The notes under the pieces are model-generated. The model was not told where the DNA came from and made no database searches. It saw nothing but the letters and a program-made list of their open reading frames with translations. A DNA stretch of 64,000 nucleotides from Phlegmacium glaucopus. Its lineage: Eukaryota; Basidiomycota; Agaricomycetes; Agaricales; Cortinariaceae. Of this stretch, positions 35,109 through 48,914 are shown one piece after another (position 1 is the stretch's first letter; every line of letters begins with the position of its first letter). Location of the stretch: positions 174,080 to 238,079 of the forward strand of contig MU130381.1 in the NCBI GenBank assembly GCA_015039465.1. The letters run 5' to 3'. The translations under genes were made by a program, and so were the position numbers.

Positions 35109-35337
35109 CAGTTTACAGGACCCCGGATTATCCCTACCTAGGCTAGATCCCAAAAAGTCGAAATTTTGCGGTTTCTGTCCGGACAAAAAATAGGTTCCCA
35201 CGCTAGCTGACCTCGGATTTGAACGTTTCGGAACGTCCTGCTTCAAAAAGGGTTTTTTTTTGACCCAAATTTTGTCCAATCTTGTCCGGATTGAGGGATC
35301 TAGCCTACTTAGGGATAATCCGGGGTCCTCAGTTTAC
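35109..35337. mobile_element. 213-bp MITE with 8-bp target site duplication
   Basis: The element spans 35117-35329. Left terminal repeat 35117-35151 begins AGGACCCCGGATTATCCCTA. Right terminal repeat 35295-35329 is its inverted copy with two mismatches in 35 bases. The direct repeat CAGTTTAC flanks it at 35109-35116 and 35330-35337. There is no coding capacity. The interior has TCCGGACA-type motifs. An 8-bp duplication fits hAT-like or Kyakuja/Dileera/Zisupton-type DNA transposons; the assignment is inference. Confidence 0.85.
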
Positions 35338-35420
35338 GCCGTTGGATTGGAATCCCACGCCGATGGATGACTCATCAACTCTCTTTTGTTTCCGTTCCAC
35401 CTTGTGTACATAGATCAATC

Positions 35421-36605
35421 ATGGCTTCCACAAACCCTTCACTCCGTCGTAAATTCCCAAAGGATCTTCCAAAGTTACCCTTGTCGGCATTTACTCCCCC
35501 AAACTCCAGCGCTTTGGAATCATTCCCGTTACCTCCCAGCCCAAGCACTCTCCAACCTGCTCAAGTAATCGATGCAAATATCGTCTCTAATGATATATAC
35601 TATAGCCAATGGAAGAAGGAAGCAGGCCAAATTTTGGGCGGCAAAATCAGAGGCGTGGTCCTTGCTCTGCCGGCGTCAGAGATCAGTGCTGCATTGAAAG
35701 AGTGCGTTTAAGATCCCCACATCTTATCTTCATCGCCATCGTTGAGATTGGAGTTTAGATTGAAATCGAGTTCGAAAGAGTCGCAGGTCTTATCTTTGAT
35801 AGTTCCATTCGATTTGGAAGATCCAGATCATGCAGTAGAAGTCTTACTGACGCCGTCCACTGTCCCAATCTCCCTATCAACTGTTTTCACCAAGTCTTCT
35901 CCTGACAGCGTCAAGGGATTGCATTGGGCACTCAATCTCGGTCGGCCAGTTGATATCGACATTCAAGCTACTCTTTCGGACTCATTATTGGAGGGGTTTC
36001 AAGACATGATCACCAGCGCCTCTACTGATATTGAAACTTTACCACCCATTGTTCTTTGTATGATCTCATATATTTTTATACCAATGGGCTGATCCTAACA
36101 CACTTCATAGCCAACATTTTACCTCCTCCTCACGATCTTGATTTGCCCATCGTCAAACTCATGAACCACCCAGCATACTTGGCATTTCAATCACAGGTCG
36201 CCGTCCTGTCTCTTTTCCCCAATGTATACGTAAAGTTCCTTCCTCCGTCCTGGGATGCGCCCACTCCCCAAACGCCTTTCCCTGGAAGTCCTATCGAGTC
36301 TGCCGATGTCCAGCAACAACAGGAATGGAAGCGCAGAATAAAAATGTATCGTAAGTCGATGTTTTTCCCAGTCGCCTTGACACCGACTCATCAGCACCGG
36401 GTTACTAGTTGGACCTGTCATGGAAGCTTTTGGATATGAACGGATTATATTTGGCTCTTCCCCTTCCTCGTCTTCAAGAGGTCGCTCTAATGCTAGCAGC
36501 TGGTTTGAGATCGCGAGGGAGTCTCTTGCCGAGCTCGGTATTGAGCAAGCATTCGTTGACGCTGTATTTTTTGGTAATGCTCAGAAAGTTTATGGAAACA
36601 AGTGA
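35421..36605 (+). CDS. amidohydrolase-family (TIM-barrel metal-dependent hydrolase) protein
   Basis: Four-exon gene from ATG 35421 (MASTNPSLRRKFPKDLPKL). Spliced text runs ASEISAALKE joined to LKSSSKESQVLSLIVPFDLE, then GLHWALNLGRPVDID and ETLPPIVL. This joins SNILPPPHDLDLPIVK, then YLAFQSQVAVLSLFPNVYVK and WKRRIKMY, and finally LGPVMEAFGYERIIFGSSPS, ELGIEQAFVDAVFFGNAQKV and YGNK to the stop at 36605. The late pattern (FGYERIIFGSS...F.GNA..VY) and the mid block (PN-VYVK) match the amidohydrolase-2 group of decarboxylase/lactonase-like barrels. An N-terminal metal-binding HxH is not evident, so it may be a divergent or non-catalytic member. Substrate unknown. Confidence 0.7.
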
Positions 36606-38504
36606 TGGACAAAGAAATAAGTACACTTGTAGTTCATACATGTAACAGGATGGTTAGGTTCATTATATTATTGTCAACTCTGATGGTAGTGTTGCGAATG
36701 ATTTCCTTTTTAGAAAGAGGAGTACGAATTTTCTACCTTTTGGTACGGCCGCGCACATAGAGTCGAAATTCCTCATATATTTTACTGTTAGTGGTACTCG
36801 ACTCGCAAGTTGGGAGAAGTTGGGATGCGGGAATTGCAGACCATAAATTTTGGATGACATACATGATATTTGGCATAAATGGGACGACTTTCCGTAAGCT
36901 TTTACAGCCGGATTCAAAACGATAGGCCATCCAGAGTACAAAGCGGCCCCAAATGAATTTAATCAAAGTTAAACAAGTTGGTGCGCATCACGCAACTACC
37001 AGTGAGGCCCTGTGCCCTTTAAAATCCTCCAACGCCTCCAGCGACTCACGATGATCAACGTAAAACTCTGTGCACACATGAAACAGCTTCTGTTACACAG
37101 TTTTCTTCCAAAAGCGAACCCAGAAGCCGATAGATGGCGGCTAAGATATTTCGCGAGTCTAAGACGACGATCATCCTCGATCATCCAGAACATAAAATGA
37201 TAAATATTCCTTGGTAGCCTGGCAAGCCCAGCTTGTAGTATAGAAGTATAAAGTGATGACAATATATACTATAAGTGACCAGGAGTTTGTGATGTTTCAC
37301 GAGTTTGTAATAGTCGATTTCCTCTCTCCTACCAAAAGCTTGCTTCTTCAGTGGTGGTGATGGTCTAAAGTAGGCGAATTTCGGGTCAGATCGAGTGGAC
37401 ATTTCACAAAATTTTGTTGGAATACTTTCCTATGCCATGACACTCGCCTTGCAAAAACGTCAAGGCAGTTTATTCCTTAACTCAAAACATTGTTTTGGGG
37501 GTGACACTTTGTGATAAACTTGAATGCGCTGATCCGTTTTAAACTCCGAAAACAGACAGGCAGCGAAGACCGGAAAGGCATAGGTTGCAAGCCGGTCCGG
37601 GAATCGGACACCTTCGAAGGTGCAGCGGAGCTCCAAAATCCGCCAAACATTGCATTGCAGGCCTGTTTGCACGGCAAACATTCACTGGCAGAAGACTGCA
37701 GAGAATCTGCTGATGCGCCATATTTTCCACTAGGTGTATTTGCAACCGGCCTAAGTGAGATTTTCCAACCTTGGAAATTCCAACAGGCAAGACTTTGCGA
37801 CCTAAACTGAAGATATGGATTCTATTATCTATAGAGTAGGTTGTCGGGTCAAAATGCAGGGTCGTACACTGTTTACTCATTTTTCAGTCATGAGTTAGTC
37901 AAAACGGTGTGGTAATCGGTTCAAATCAGTAATGGATCCCTTTCCTAAAATTTTCCATCAAAAATTTATTCTATTTTTAGCTTCTCCTCCAGGCATGGGT
38001 TAAGAGGAGTTCGACTGTACCGACAGGTAACTGTATTATAGATGCACATCACCAACTTCCCGCGCAGCTGGATAAACTGCATGTTGTGGATTTTCATTTT
38101 GAATGTTGAACGATTGTAGTCAAATGCGGAAAACCATAACATACTTTGTGTGGAAATGGCTAAAATTACCAAATATGGTAGTTTGTTCCAAAGGCTGTTT
38201 AAAACGAGTTTAGTCAAGGTAATTGATAGTATGGCATACTGTCAATATTATCTTAGCTGAAAACTAAAGTACTGAAGTACTGACCATTGACTCCCTTTGG
38301 GCCCTTTCAAACCCTTTTATTGGAGATCTCGATTCACAAATTGCCTTCTTCGGTGAAGATCAGTTTGTGCAACCACCTCGACAAATAAATACAAGGGCCG
38401 CAACACATTTTTGCTTTCCTTATATATGTTTGGAGTCACCTGAATAGAGTTCCGTTGGCTTCTTCCCCTTAACTTTTTGACCTCTTACCATTTCATTGAG
38501 GTCC
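36606..38504. other. Gene-poor interval
   Basis: About 1.9 kb without a supported gene. A GC-richer patch at 37530-37800 has open frames on both strands (plus 37511-37810; minus 37539-37880), but neither shows a known motif and both could be chance or an old repeat fragment. The promoter of the next gene lies at the right end. Confidence 0.4.
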
Positions 38505-41131
38505 ATGGGGCGTGGGGGAGACTATGATGGTGAGATCGGTCGGGGGAGGCAACAAGATTCTTCGTACGTACTCTCGCTCATCCGACATGAAAATGAACTT
38601 GAAAGGATTTGACAATGACCTCTCTCAACAGAAGCAGCAGGGAATCCTCCCCAGCAGCTGTAAGCTTCGGCAGATCTTTCTAGTCCTAGTCTCTTACCTC
38701 TTTTAGGGACCCAAACGATCTTTCTCCCCAACTTCTGAAGATGGCGACAGCATGACACCTGCGATGGCTGTGGAGCATGATACTACCCCTCCCCTACCTG
38801 AAAGACCTCTCCTTCGCCAACCGCTAGGATTTTCAATCGATCAACCAGCTCAGAGTATCAACACATATGAAGCGTCTGTATCGGCGCCTGCCAAACTTGG
38901 CGTCTTCCTACCAGGACAAGAGGTCCCCGTTCCTCTGAAACCGAAAATTTCGAGACCAAAGAAAGGATCATCAGGTGTAAAGCGGCCTAGGCGACCCGAA
39001 GCTTACGCTGGACAAACATCCAGATTTCGCATCCAAACTTACGACCCGACTCCAAGTATAGAACCTCCAATACACTATGGGAGTGGACCATACTCCTCGC
39101 TGTATCGTGGCGTCGTTCCTACTACGGAAACGCGTCCAGATTCTACGGCAACAGCAACAACCCCTCCCCAGGGCCGGTCCAGCAGCTCAACAGCATCATC
39201 GAATACGATGGATTCATTCAGACAACCTTCCTCGTTACGTTCTCCGCAGGAAAACCCTTCTGCCTCAAAAGGCAATGCCTCCAAAGGCAGGAAAACGCAA
39301 ACAGTGGTTAATGAACATCGCAACCCATCGTTTTCTCGCAGCAAATTCCAACAGTCGTCTACTCCCGCATCCAATCCTGAGAACGAAGCTACCGTTTCCT
39401 CATCTTTGAGTGGGCCCTATTACCGTCATAATTATGAAAGTCAACATGAGCACGCCACTTCTCTGTCACCTCCGCCAGCATCACAACGTCAACCTTTTCA
39501 ATCGGAAACTCAAAAAAAATCGAGTCCCATTGCAAAATCTCAAAATTACCAGCCTACAGCATCTGCTTCGTCCAGAGGCACGGAGAACGGAGAAACTGAA
39601 GGTATTCAAGTTATACCATGTTTTGGATATCAGTAGTTGTGTTCCTCACATCCATCTCTCTTCTAGGCCAACCACGAAGACCTTTACGCATAGTCACTGT
39701 CCTCATTCAGGATATTCGTAGCGGAGTGACAGATCATCAGCTGGCAGAAGTTAAAATTCCTCTGAAGCCAAGCGACGATCCACAAGACGGTTTTTGGGCC
39801 GATTCGAGGGATATCGTAAGTCAACCCATTCATTTCGCTACATATCGTCGTTAACTTACGTTTAGAATCAACAACTGCAAGCGAGCGCGTCGCGGATTGA
39901 TGGTAATGCTCTTTATGTCTAGAATTACAATTACATTCTGATTGTGACTCAGGACCCGCCAGAGCTTACACTTTACGAGGAAAATATCGTCAATTTCTTT
40001 TACGTGTCTCAGCCGATAATGTCGATGAGTTTATATCTGCGAATGTCATTATTCAACCGGATAGAACTTTGGATATCGTAGTCGAAATGGTTGGGCTCCC
40101 AGAGTTTTTGTTCAAGGCGCTTTTCATTAATGGTCATACCCCTCTAGCTTCACCCTCCTGGCGCACCCCCGGTAGTGCCTAAAATTCCAAAGGAGCTGTG
40201 GCCACCACGCGATGACTCCGAAGAACCGGGAGATCGCATGGATGTTGACCCCCGACGGGATAAGCATAGTACGTCCAGCGAAGGTTCTCGCAAACGTCGA
40301 TCATCGCCATCTTTTGATGATTATGATGAATACCCTAGTCATCATAGCAATTCATATGCATCTTCAAGCAAAGCGCCAAGCCATGATCATCCATGGGATA
40401 TGTCTCCTCGAGGAAGTCCAAGTCGATCGAATCTTGACAACGCTCCTCCCAAGAAACGACGAAGTTATGCAAAGGAAGCAATGCTTCCACGCTCGCATTC
40501 GCCAGAACCCTCCCCACCCTCTATGGGCTATCCTCGTCTAACTTCTGAATCACCTAGTGAAGAAGACTCTCACGAGAAGCAATTCCTTCGGGTTGTTCAT
40601 AACTGCCTGCAACAGGATCGAGTGTCGTGGTTGGGGTTTTTTGAAGCTGAAGGCGGCGACAATCGGGTTCATGACATCATCAAACAGTACGAGTTTCTAG
40701 ACAAGATTTGTACCACTTGGGTGGACAAAACGGTGCCTGGATATGATATACCGATCAAGGAAGTTAGTTGTATACTATCTTGGCTTATGGTTTGCAGTTA
40801 ATTGACTTCTTGACATTGCCAGGGTCACATATATAAAGCAATGAAAATCGATGACGAGGAATTCCTCCGTTATTTTAAGGAGACCATCACATTACTGGCT
40901 CTGTACGGCAAGGATGGTCGTCGTTACGAGGACACGGACATCGTTGCCATAGTCAATGACAGTCGGGCTGCCCCAGGTCCCTCAACGGTAAACCCTATGA
41001 AATCTTTTTTAGGAATTTTACGGGAGGTCGACGCGAAGTGGTTTACGAACGATCAACGTCAGCTTCAACGATTAAACACCACTGAAACGCCCCGGGATGA
41101 AACTAGGTCCACTAAAGCTTTATTTGTTTAA
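38505..41131 (+). CDS. unrecognised, mostly disordered protein with one conserved-looking domain
   Basis: I do not recognise the family. Start ATG 38505: MGRGGDYDGEIGRGRQQDSS joins SSRESSPAAGPKRSFSPTSE over introns near 38564-38630 and 38661-38708. The first part (to about 39600) is Ser/Pro/Gln-rich and disordered, with basic patches. A folded-looking segment follows: RPLRIVTVLIQDIRSGVTDH, LAEVKIPLKPSDDPQDGFWA, GPARAYTLRGKYRQFLLRVS and ADNVDEFISANVIIQPDRTL. An intron with donor GTTGGG (after DIVVEM, about 40092-40149) joins LHPPGAPPVVPKIPKELWPP. A second disordered basic region with nuclear-signal-like KKRRS ends in a helical C-terminal part (FLRVVHNCLQQDRVSWLGFF, GHIYKAMKIDDEEFLRYFKE). A nuclear scaffold or regulator is a guess from composition only. 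Confidence 0.72.
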
Positions 41132-41334
41132 TGCGAATTCATTTCATATCTATTACTGAAAGCGCACTTATTTTATCTTACAAATGGACGTCCGTAGTAT
41201 TAATTTATCATGAACTCTCGAGTAGTAAGATAAGATAATGAGTTTAACTTTAAGGCGGCGCGTGAAATTTATCACCTGGACAAACTCAGAACGCGTACTA
41301 GTACTCGTCCAAGCTCACCGTGTTATTTTCGACA

Positions 41335-43401
41335 ATGTCGTCAAGTATTGAACTTATCAATCCCAAAGCTGAGAGTATAAGGAGGGCAGCAGCCCTTCAG
41401 GTATTTGGTCTCTGTTTTTACCCTCTACAGTTCTTATTTTTCACTGGTCAGGTCAACACCAATGGAGCGATGGGGCTCGCCAACGTAGTCAAAGGGAACC
41501 TAGGTCAGTAGCGCGTTCAAATGATGTCCATTGATTTATTTTGTTCTATAGGACCCAGAGGGACCTTGAAAATGCTTGTCGATGGTGCAGGGCAAATAAA
41601 AATGACGAAAGATGGCAAGGTGCTACTTTCAGAAATGCAGATTCAAAATCCTACCGCAGCGATGATAGCACGGACAGCAGTTGCGCAGGATGATCAAGTT
41701 GGAGATGGTACAACCTCAGTGGTCCTTCTTGTGGGAGAACTCTTGAAACAGGCCGATCGATTTATTTCAGAAGGTGTTCACCCAACAGTTATTGCTGAAG
41801 GTTTCGATCTTGCCAAGAAAGAGGCACTTGCTGTACGTAGCGTGATCCAGGCTACAAATTACTTGCTTCTCATTTTTCTCTCTAGTTCCTCGATACATTC
41901 AAAATGCCGGTGAAGTTGGATCGTGCTACCTTGATTAACATCGCCAATACATCGCTGGCCACAAAGTTGAATATTGTTCTAGCGAAACAACTTGCTGCAG
42001 ACGTTGTGGATGCTGTGACTGCTATTCGTCCACGACCTGTAAAACAAGGTTAGATTACCCCAGTTTCACATCATGGAACGTCACTGATGATAACATAGAC
42101 CCAAAAGATCAATGGCAAGAGCCTATAGATCTCCACATGGTTGAGATCATGAAAATGCAACATCGAACGGCGTCTGAAACTCAACTTGTACGGGGTCTCG
42201 TTCTTGACCACGGTGCACGTCACCCTGACATGCCCAAACGTGTCGAAAACGCGTTTGTGTTAACATTGAATGTCAGTTTGGAGTATGAAAAAACGTTCGT
42301 CATTTCACCGTGTTTATTGCCATTCGATGTTAAGTCAATGTCTATGACAGTGAAGTCAATTCTGGTTTCTTTTACTCATCGGCAGAGCAACGTGAAAAAC
42401 TTGTCGAGTCTGAGCGAAGATTTGTTGACGCCAAGGTTCAGAAAATTGTTGATCTAAAAAATCTAGTGTGCGATCAAGCTGTTGATTCGAAAGAGAAGAG
42501 GAAAAATTTCGTAGTCATCAATCAAAAAGGAATCGATCCATTGAGTTTGGATATCTTGGCGAAGAATGGCATCTTTGCACTTCGACGAGCTAAGAGACGC
42601 AATATGGAACGGTAGGTTTGACTCTCGGCGTTTGTCCTAATTGCAATTCATGGTTTTTATAGGCTTCAATTAGTCTGTGGTGGTGTTGCGCAGAATTCGG
42701 TAGATGATCTCACACCTTCAATTCTGGGTTGGGCCGGGCTCGTTTATGAACACACTCTCGGAGAGGAAAAGTTCACATTCGTTGAGGAAGTTAAAGACCC
42801 CAGATCTGTTACACTTCTTATCAAAGGTCCCAACCCCCACACTATACAGCAAATCCAAGATGCCCTTCGCGACGGTCTCCGTGCCGTGAAAAATGCTATA
42901 GAGGATGAAGCATTGATCCCAGGCGCCGGAGCTTTTGAGGTATCATGTTCTGCTCATTTAAGTGGAACGGTAAAGAAGAGCGCAAAGGGTCGTGTTAAGA
43001 TGGGAGTTCAGGCTTTTGCGGATGCCCTTCTTGTTATCCCGAAGACATTGGCCCAAAACGGCGGGTTTGATGTTCAAGATGTAGTTGTGGCTTTGCAGGT
43101 GCGTTCTGTATGGACACTGATTACAACCCAAGTCAACTTTTGATCAGGACGAGCAAGCTGAGGGCAACGTCGTTGGCCTTGATCTGCAGACTGGAGAACC
43201 CTTTGACCCGACTGTTGAAGGCATTTGGGATAACTACAGGGTAAAACGACAAATGTTACATTCTTGGTAAGTCATTGTCCACCCTTTTACTGGTCGCATG
43301 TCCTTAACTTTCCCAGTTCTGTTATTGCTGTGAACCTGTTATCAACAGATGAGATTTTGCGTGCAGGGCGGAGTTCCTTAAAGCCTGATGGCCAACAATA
43401 A
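41335..43401 (+). CDS. CCT6: T-complex protein 1 subunit zeta (CCT6)
   Basis: Subunit of the cytosolic CCT/TRiC chaperonin, which folds actin, tubulin and other proteins. The start is [20 protein letters not shown] at 41335. Then [20 protein letters not shown], the nucleotide-binding signature [20 protein letters not shown] and [20 protein letters not shown], then [17 protein letters not shown]. Intermediate and apical parts include [20 protein letters not shown] and [20 protein letters not shown]. The C-terminal equatorial part has [22 protein letters not shown] and a last exon, [20 protein letters not shown], ending PDGQQ at 43401. [20 protein letters not shown] and DHGARHP are zeta-type phrases. 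About nine short introns. Length is normal for the family. Confidence 0.95.
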
Positions 43402-43635
43402 TCTGTAGAATAATAAGTTTCGAATGCAATAGATCTCATCGGTTGAGATATTATTCCAACTGCCAGAAAGACAAAACAAGCTAGTTCAATTGAGTAAATT
43501 ATACATAACATTTTAATGATTTATAACACAGCAGAATGCGGGATGATCGTGAAAAATAATGATAAAGTATGTGACCGAATAATGTAGTTACAAAAAGGTG
43601 CTGTGAGCAAAATATATTGTCAGAGTTCTTAAAGT

Positions 43636-46600
43636 TCATACTTCAGAACCATCAGAAGAATCATCCCACCCTGCATTTATGAAGGTAGGCTTCGGTTCTG
43701 AGCTTTGGGAGGGGAAAGCAGTGCTCTTCGGAATGTACATCATAGATGCAGCAGCAGTAGGGAGCACAGGGTACACGTGTCGCAACTTGGACAGATGGGG
43801 TTCGTCATCGGACCACACTGCTGAAGGGTAACCTTCAGGCATGGAACCTAAGCTCGAACTATCGGCAGCGGAAAGTAGGGGGACCTGAAAAATCAAAAAG
43901 GTATTAGTTACAAGTACTTTTGCAGCGAAGGGAATAAAATGACCTTTTCCTCTAATGATACATGACTCGTCCTCGGATCCGACCAAAGATTGTCTTCAGA
44001 CAGCGTTGCTTTCGTCGAGGTCCTCTTACTTTTGTCGCCGACTTGATTGAAGACACCCGAAGTCGCATTCCAACGGTTTTTCGCAAAAACGAATGGAGAT
44101 GGTTTGCAGGTCAAGGGTGCCCGTGGCAGAATAGGAGACAACAGGAACATCGAAGGACTCAGCTCTTCTGCAGGAACAATATCAGCTGCTGAAGAGAGGC
44201 CGTCTTCGGGCGTCTCAGGCTGTTTCTCATCATCGGATGAGGATTCGTCCAATATGAGGGGACCAGCCCAAGCATGCAGGGCAAACCGGAGAGGATTGGG
44301 ATTGGAGAACAGTCTTCCTCCTCGAAACCCCGAGGCAGGGCGAGGAAGGACTTTATGCCCTGGACCCTCCACTTCGATGATATCGCTTCCACTATCCGAC
44401 TTCTGGTTGCTTGCAGATTTCTTCTTTGGTGGCTCCTCGAAGCCCTCCACAGTGTCGATATTGCGCTTGCGTCGAGGAGATGTGCGTGTCTTCGACTCCA
44501 CGTCATCATCATCTTGAACAGGCTTTGTGGCCGTCGGACTAGCTCCAGAACATTCGCGGCTCCTTCTCCAAGACTTGTCCTTCTTCCCGAATCGTCCGTT
44601 TGTCGCCCTTGGTTGAGTTATGGCAGGGATCTCAACTTGAAGTTCCTCAACCTTGACCTTGGTTTTAACACTCGCCCGGGGAGATGACAAGCGGGGACGT
44701 CCTCGTTTACGCTTGACAGATTCAGTTACTCTTCTTGCTAAATTTTGCTGGACTATTTTCATCTTGCTCGATATCAGCTCCTGGGCCGCCCTCTGCCTTT
44801 TAGAGGGACGATCCTCTTCATCGCGTGTAAAAGCGATGGCGCTATGAGCCGCGGCATCCTCTCGTCCGTCGCGTACATGACTATGAGCTGCAGACGACAC
44901 CTTCGAGCCTACGCACGGGCCCGCCTTCTGTCTCTTAGGGAGACGATCCTCTTCCTCGTCTGGTTCGTCGCGCACAGAATTCCTGGCTCTATGAGCAGCC
45001 GCAGACGACACCTTCGGACCTATGCGCACCACATGACGATGCTCGACTGGAGTTCTTTCTTCTCTAGGTGTCGCCGAGGAAGTGCCATGAGGAGGCACAC
45101 GAGATGGCCACTGCTGTTCATAAATTGCAAAATGACGAATGCACCTGAGCGCCATATAAGTATATATCTTTTTAATCAATCAACAAGAATAGACACACCG
45201 AGGACATTCCTGCTTTTGATTGGTCTTCTTCTTTCCAACATCCAACGAGAGACCCCAGACAACTTGAGAGTCCACTGAAATCAAAGGCAAAACATTTGAA
45301 CAGGTAGAGCAAGTAGGCAAAGGTTTTCCATCACGTCCCATTGGGACATCTGGCTTCGGCACAGAATCTTTCGATCCCTCAATTACAGGCACTGGAAGAC
45401 GCGTACGCAAAACTCGACTATCTTGTTCCTCTTTCTTGATTGAAGAATCGTTCTTAGCGGCAGGTTTCGACATCCTACTAGAACTTGGGGTAGAACTTGG
45501 AGTTTGGGAGTTCCTTGCTTTCCCTTTCTTATCTGAAGATATCAAGGAAGATACCGAACGTGTGAATCGTTTCGGGGACGGCTCCACGCTGGCCGTAGAT
45601 GAAGCTTTATCTGGTAAGTTTGTTTCGTCAGCGATTTCTTCTGCTGCTCTTGTCTTTTGTCGACGGGTTGAGATTATTGAGCGGAATGGTGTTGATTGGT
45701 TACTCTTCGGCGTGCCATTGGACGAAGAAGAGAGGTCTGTCAGGGATGAAGAAGAGCGTGATATGCCTGGACTGCGAACAGGCGTCATGACGCCAGGAGT
45801 TGAGTGCCCCGGAGGGCTCGCTCCATCTGATGGAGGCAACGATGCTGCTAAGGACGTCAAGTCCGATCCTGTATCAATTTCTGCCGTTAACTCTATTTCG
45901 CCATCGGCAGGAATGTCCTTTGCGTCTGCTAATGGCACTTTGTCGTCGTCGTCGTCGTCATCGCTGTCGTCGCTATCATCCCCCCTAGGTTTGGAAATGG
46001 CATAGACTCCACGTCGCGTCCTTCGTTCATTGACGTTTAGAACGGGGTTTTCTTTATCACTTTCTGATTCACTGGAGGAAGATGTGTCAGAATCAGAGTC
46101 CGAGTCCGAGTCCGAATCTGAGCTCGAGTCTGAGCTTGGGTCGGCAGCCTCATCTACATGCTCTGGAGAATATCCTCCCCTGGCATTCTTCTCGCACGTT
46201 TCACATAAACAGTGGCGATTCTTTTTTCCAACTGCGGACAACAGAGTCAGCAAACGTCTTATCATGAGAAATGATTAAAGCATACAGTATCCGTCACCAT
46301 AATGAGCCGTTATTTCTTCGCCTATTGCAATAGGCCTGAGGACTCTAAAAGTGATATATCTGCCTTCGCGGAACAATTCGCAATTGTTATCACAATCGTG
46401 CTATTATTTCATATGAGAAAACAACAGGACTTGATGATTGAAAGCATGCTTACATTGACAAATCGGGCCGGTCCCAAGAACAAGTGATTTTTCTTCATGG
46501 ACTTTGAATGGATCACACTGAAATCCCGGCGAACATCAGAGTTCCTGAGGTCGGTCCGTTTAAGTTCCTTGTCCTCCTCGTCAGTCAAGTTAGCCATTGA

Positions 46601-47283
46601 ACCCTTGAGTTCTGTGACTACCGTCCCTGGAGTAAGATTACGGGTGGCCAAAATACATAATTCGGATTTGCCAGTGCGGTGGGAGTATCGAGAAGTGTGT
46701 GCAATTTCAATTGAACCCGAGGGATGATAGAGCTCAAAGTAGCGCGAAGCGTGGCTGTAAAATGTGTTAGTGTGAGATGAGATGGGTATAGACCGATGAC
46801 AGTATGTACTCACGTGGCAAAGGCGTTAATCTGCTTTTGGGTATATGACTTGAGGTAGTAACGAATGGGTGGAAGTCTAGGGAGTGCGACGAGGCGTCAG
46901 GTAAATGCCAGTGAGGTGCAGGCTGATGAACACGTACAGGAGAAGCTCATCGACAGCATGACGGACGACTTGCTGGAGGAGACCTTTGCTGGCAACAAGC
47001 TATCCAAGAAAGGAATAAGTCGCGTAAATGAGGAGAACAAGAGGTGACAACTCACGCGTCGAACGATTCTCATGAGGTCCATGGTGTTGGTCTTTGGCAA
47101 CCTCCTGGACGAATCCATCTTATGAACAAGTAAAGGCACGATGCCTGTGCCCAATTTCTCCACTAAAAGATGACTGAGGAAGTCGTCATCTTTGGCGAGG
47201 TCGCGCATGTGCATAATCTTGGTTGGCCGCCATGTTAGGGTGTTAGAGGAGGAGACGCGAGACGTCGAGGAGGCATGTGGCAT
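43636..47283 (-). CDS. set9: SET9/Suv4-20-type histone H4K20 methyltransferase
   Basis: Nuclear histone H4-Lys20 methyltransferase family. The N-terminal helical region starts MPHASSTSRVSSSNTLTWRP at 47283. The SET core reads FELYHPSGSIEIAHTSRYSH, LCILATRNLTPGTVVTELKG, LGPARFVNHDCDNNCELFRE, RYITFRVLRPIAIGEEITAH and YGDGYF. A Cys-rich post-SET KKNRHCLCETC follows. Then comes a very long low-complexity tail. It includes an Asp/Ser repeat (about 46140-46040), Ser/Pro segments and a small CxxC region (PTCSTCSNVL, about 45310; CPRC at 45200 continued by CIRHF after an intron at about 45195-45145). Basic AT-hook-like KRGRPRL follows at about 44700. The stop is at 43636. SET residues for cofactor binding (NHDC, YGD) are intact. 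The CxxC-rich tail segment fits the extended form seen in basidiomycete SET9. Confidence 0.9.
46030..46150 (-). repeat. Ser-Asp codon repeat inside the SET9 gene
   Basis: Tandem GAC/GAT and TCN/TCG codons (plus strand shows repeated GAGTCCGAGTC units) encode an alternating Ser-Asp run of about 20 residues followed by a Ser/Glu run. A likely length-variable microsatellite within coding sequence. Confidence 0.7.
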
Positions 47284-47423
47284 TGTGGCAATGCCAGGGG
47301 ACGGGGTAGAAAGTGAAGGGATGGTGGTGGTTAGGGAGAAAGGTGAGGGTCAACCCAGGTTTTGACCGGCAATGACACCTATCTCGTCGGGAAAAAACGT
47401 CGGACTTATGTAAGTTGTAATCA

Positions 47424-47468
47424 AACCAGTGTTCTGCTCATAAAAACCAGTGTTCTGCTCATAAAAAC
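47424..47468. repeat. two-copy 21-bp tandem repeat in the SET9-ubiquitin gap
   Basis: The unit ACCAGTGTTCTGCTCATAAA occurs twice in succession downstream of the polyubiquitin stop. Only two copies; no function suggested. Confidence 0.65.
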
Positions 47469-47521
47469 AACTTTTGTATTTCAAATATATGCGCTACATG
47501 ACAAATAATACAACGGCCCAG

Positions 47522-48914
<1,393 letters not shown>

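Noticed and set aside
37880..37940. possible tRNA suggested by GGTTCAAATC
   Set aside because: No cloverleaf: missing anticodon and acceptor pairing.
44047..46005. long plus-strand open frames opposite SET9
   Set aside because: Shadows of the low-complexity SET9 tail; no family motif and no splice logic.
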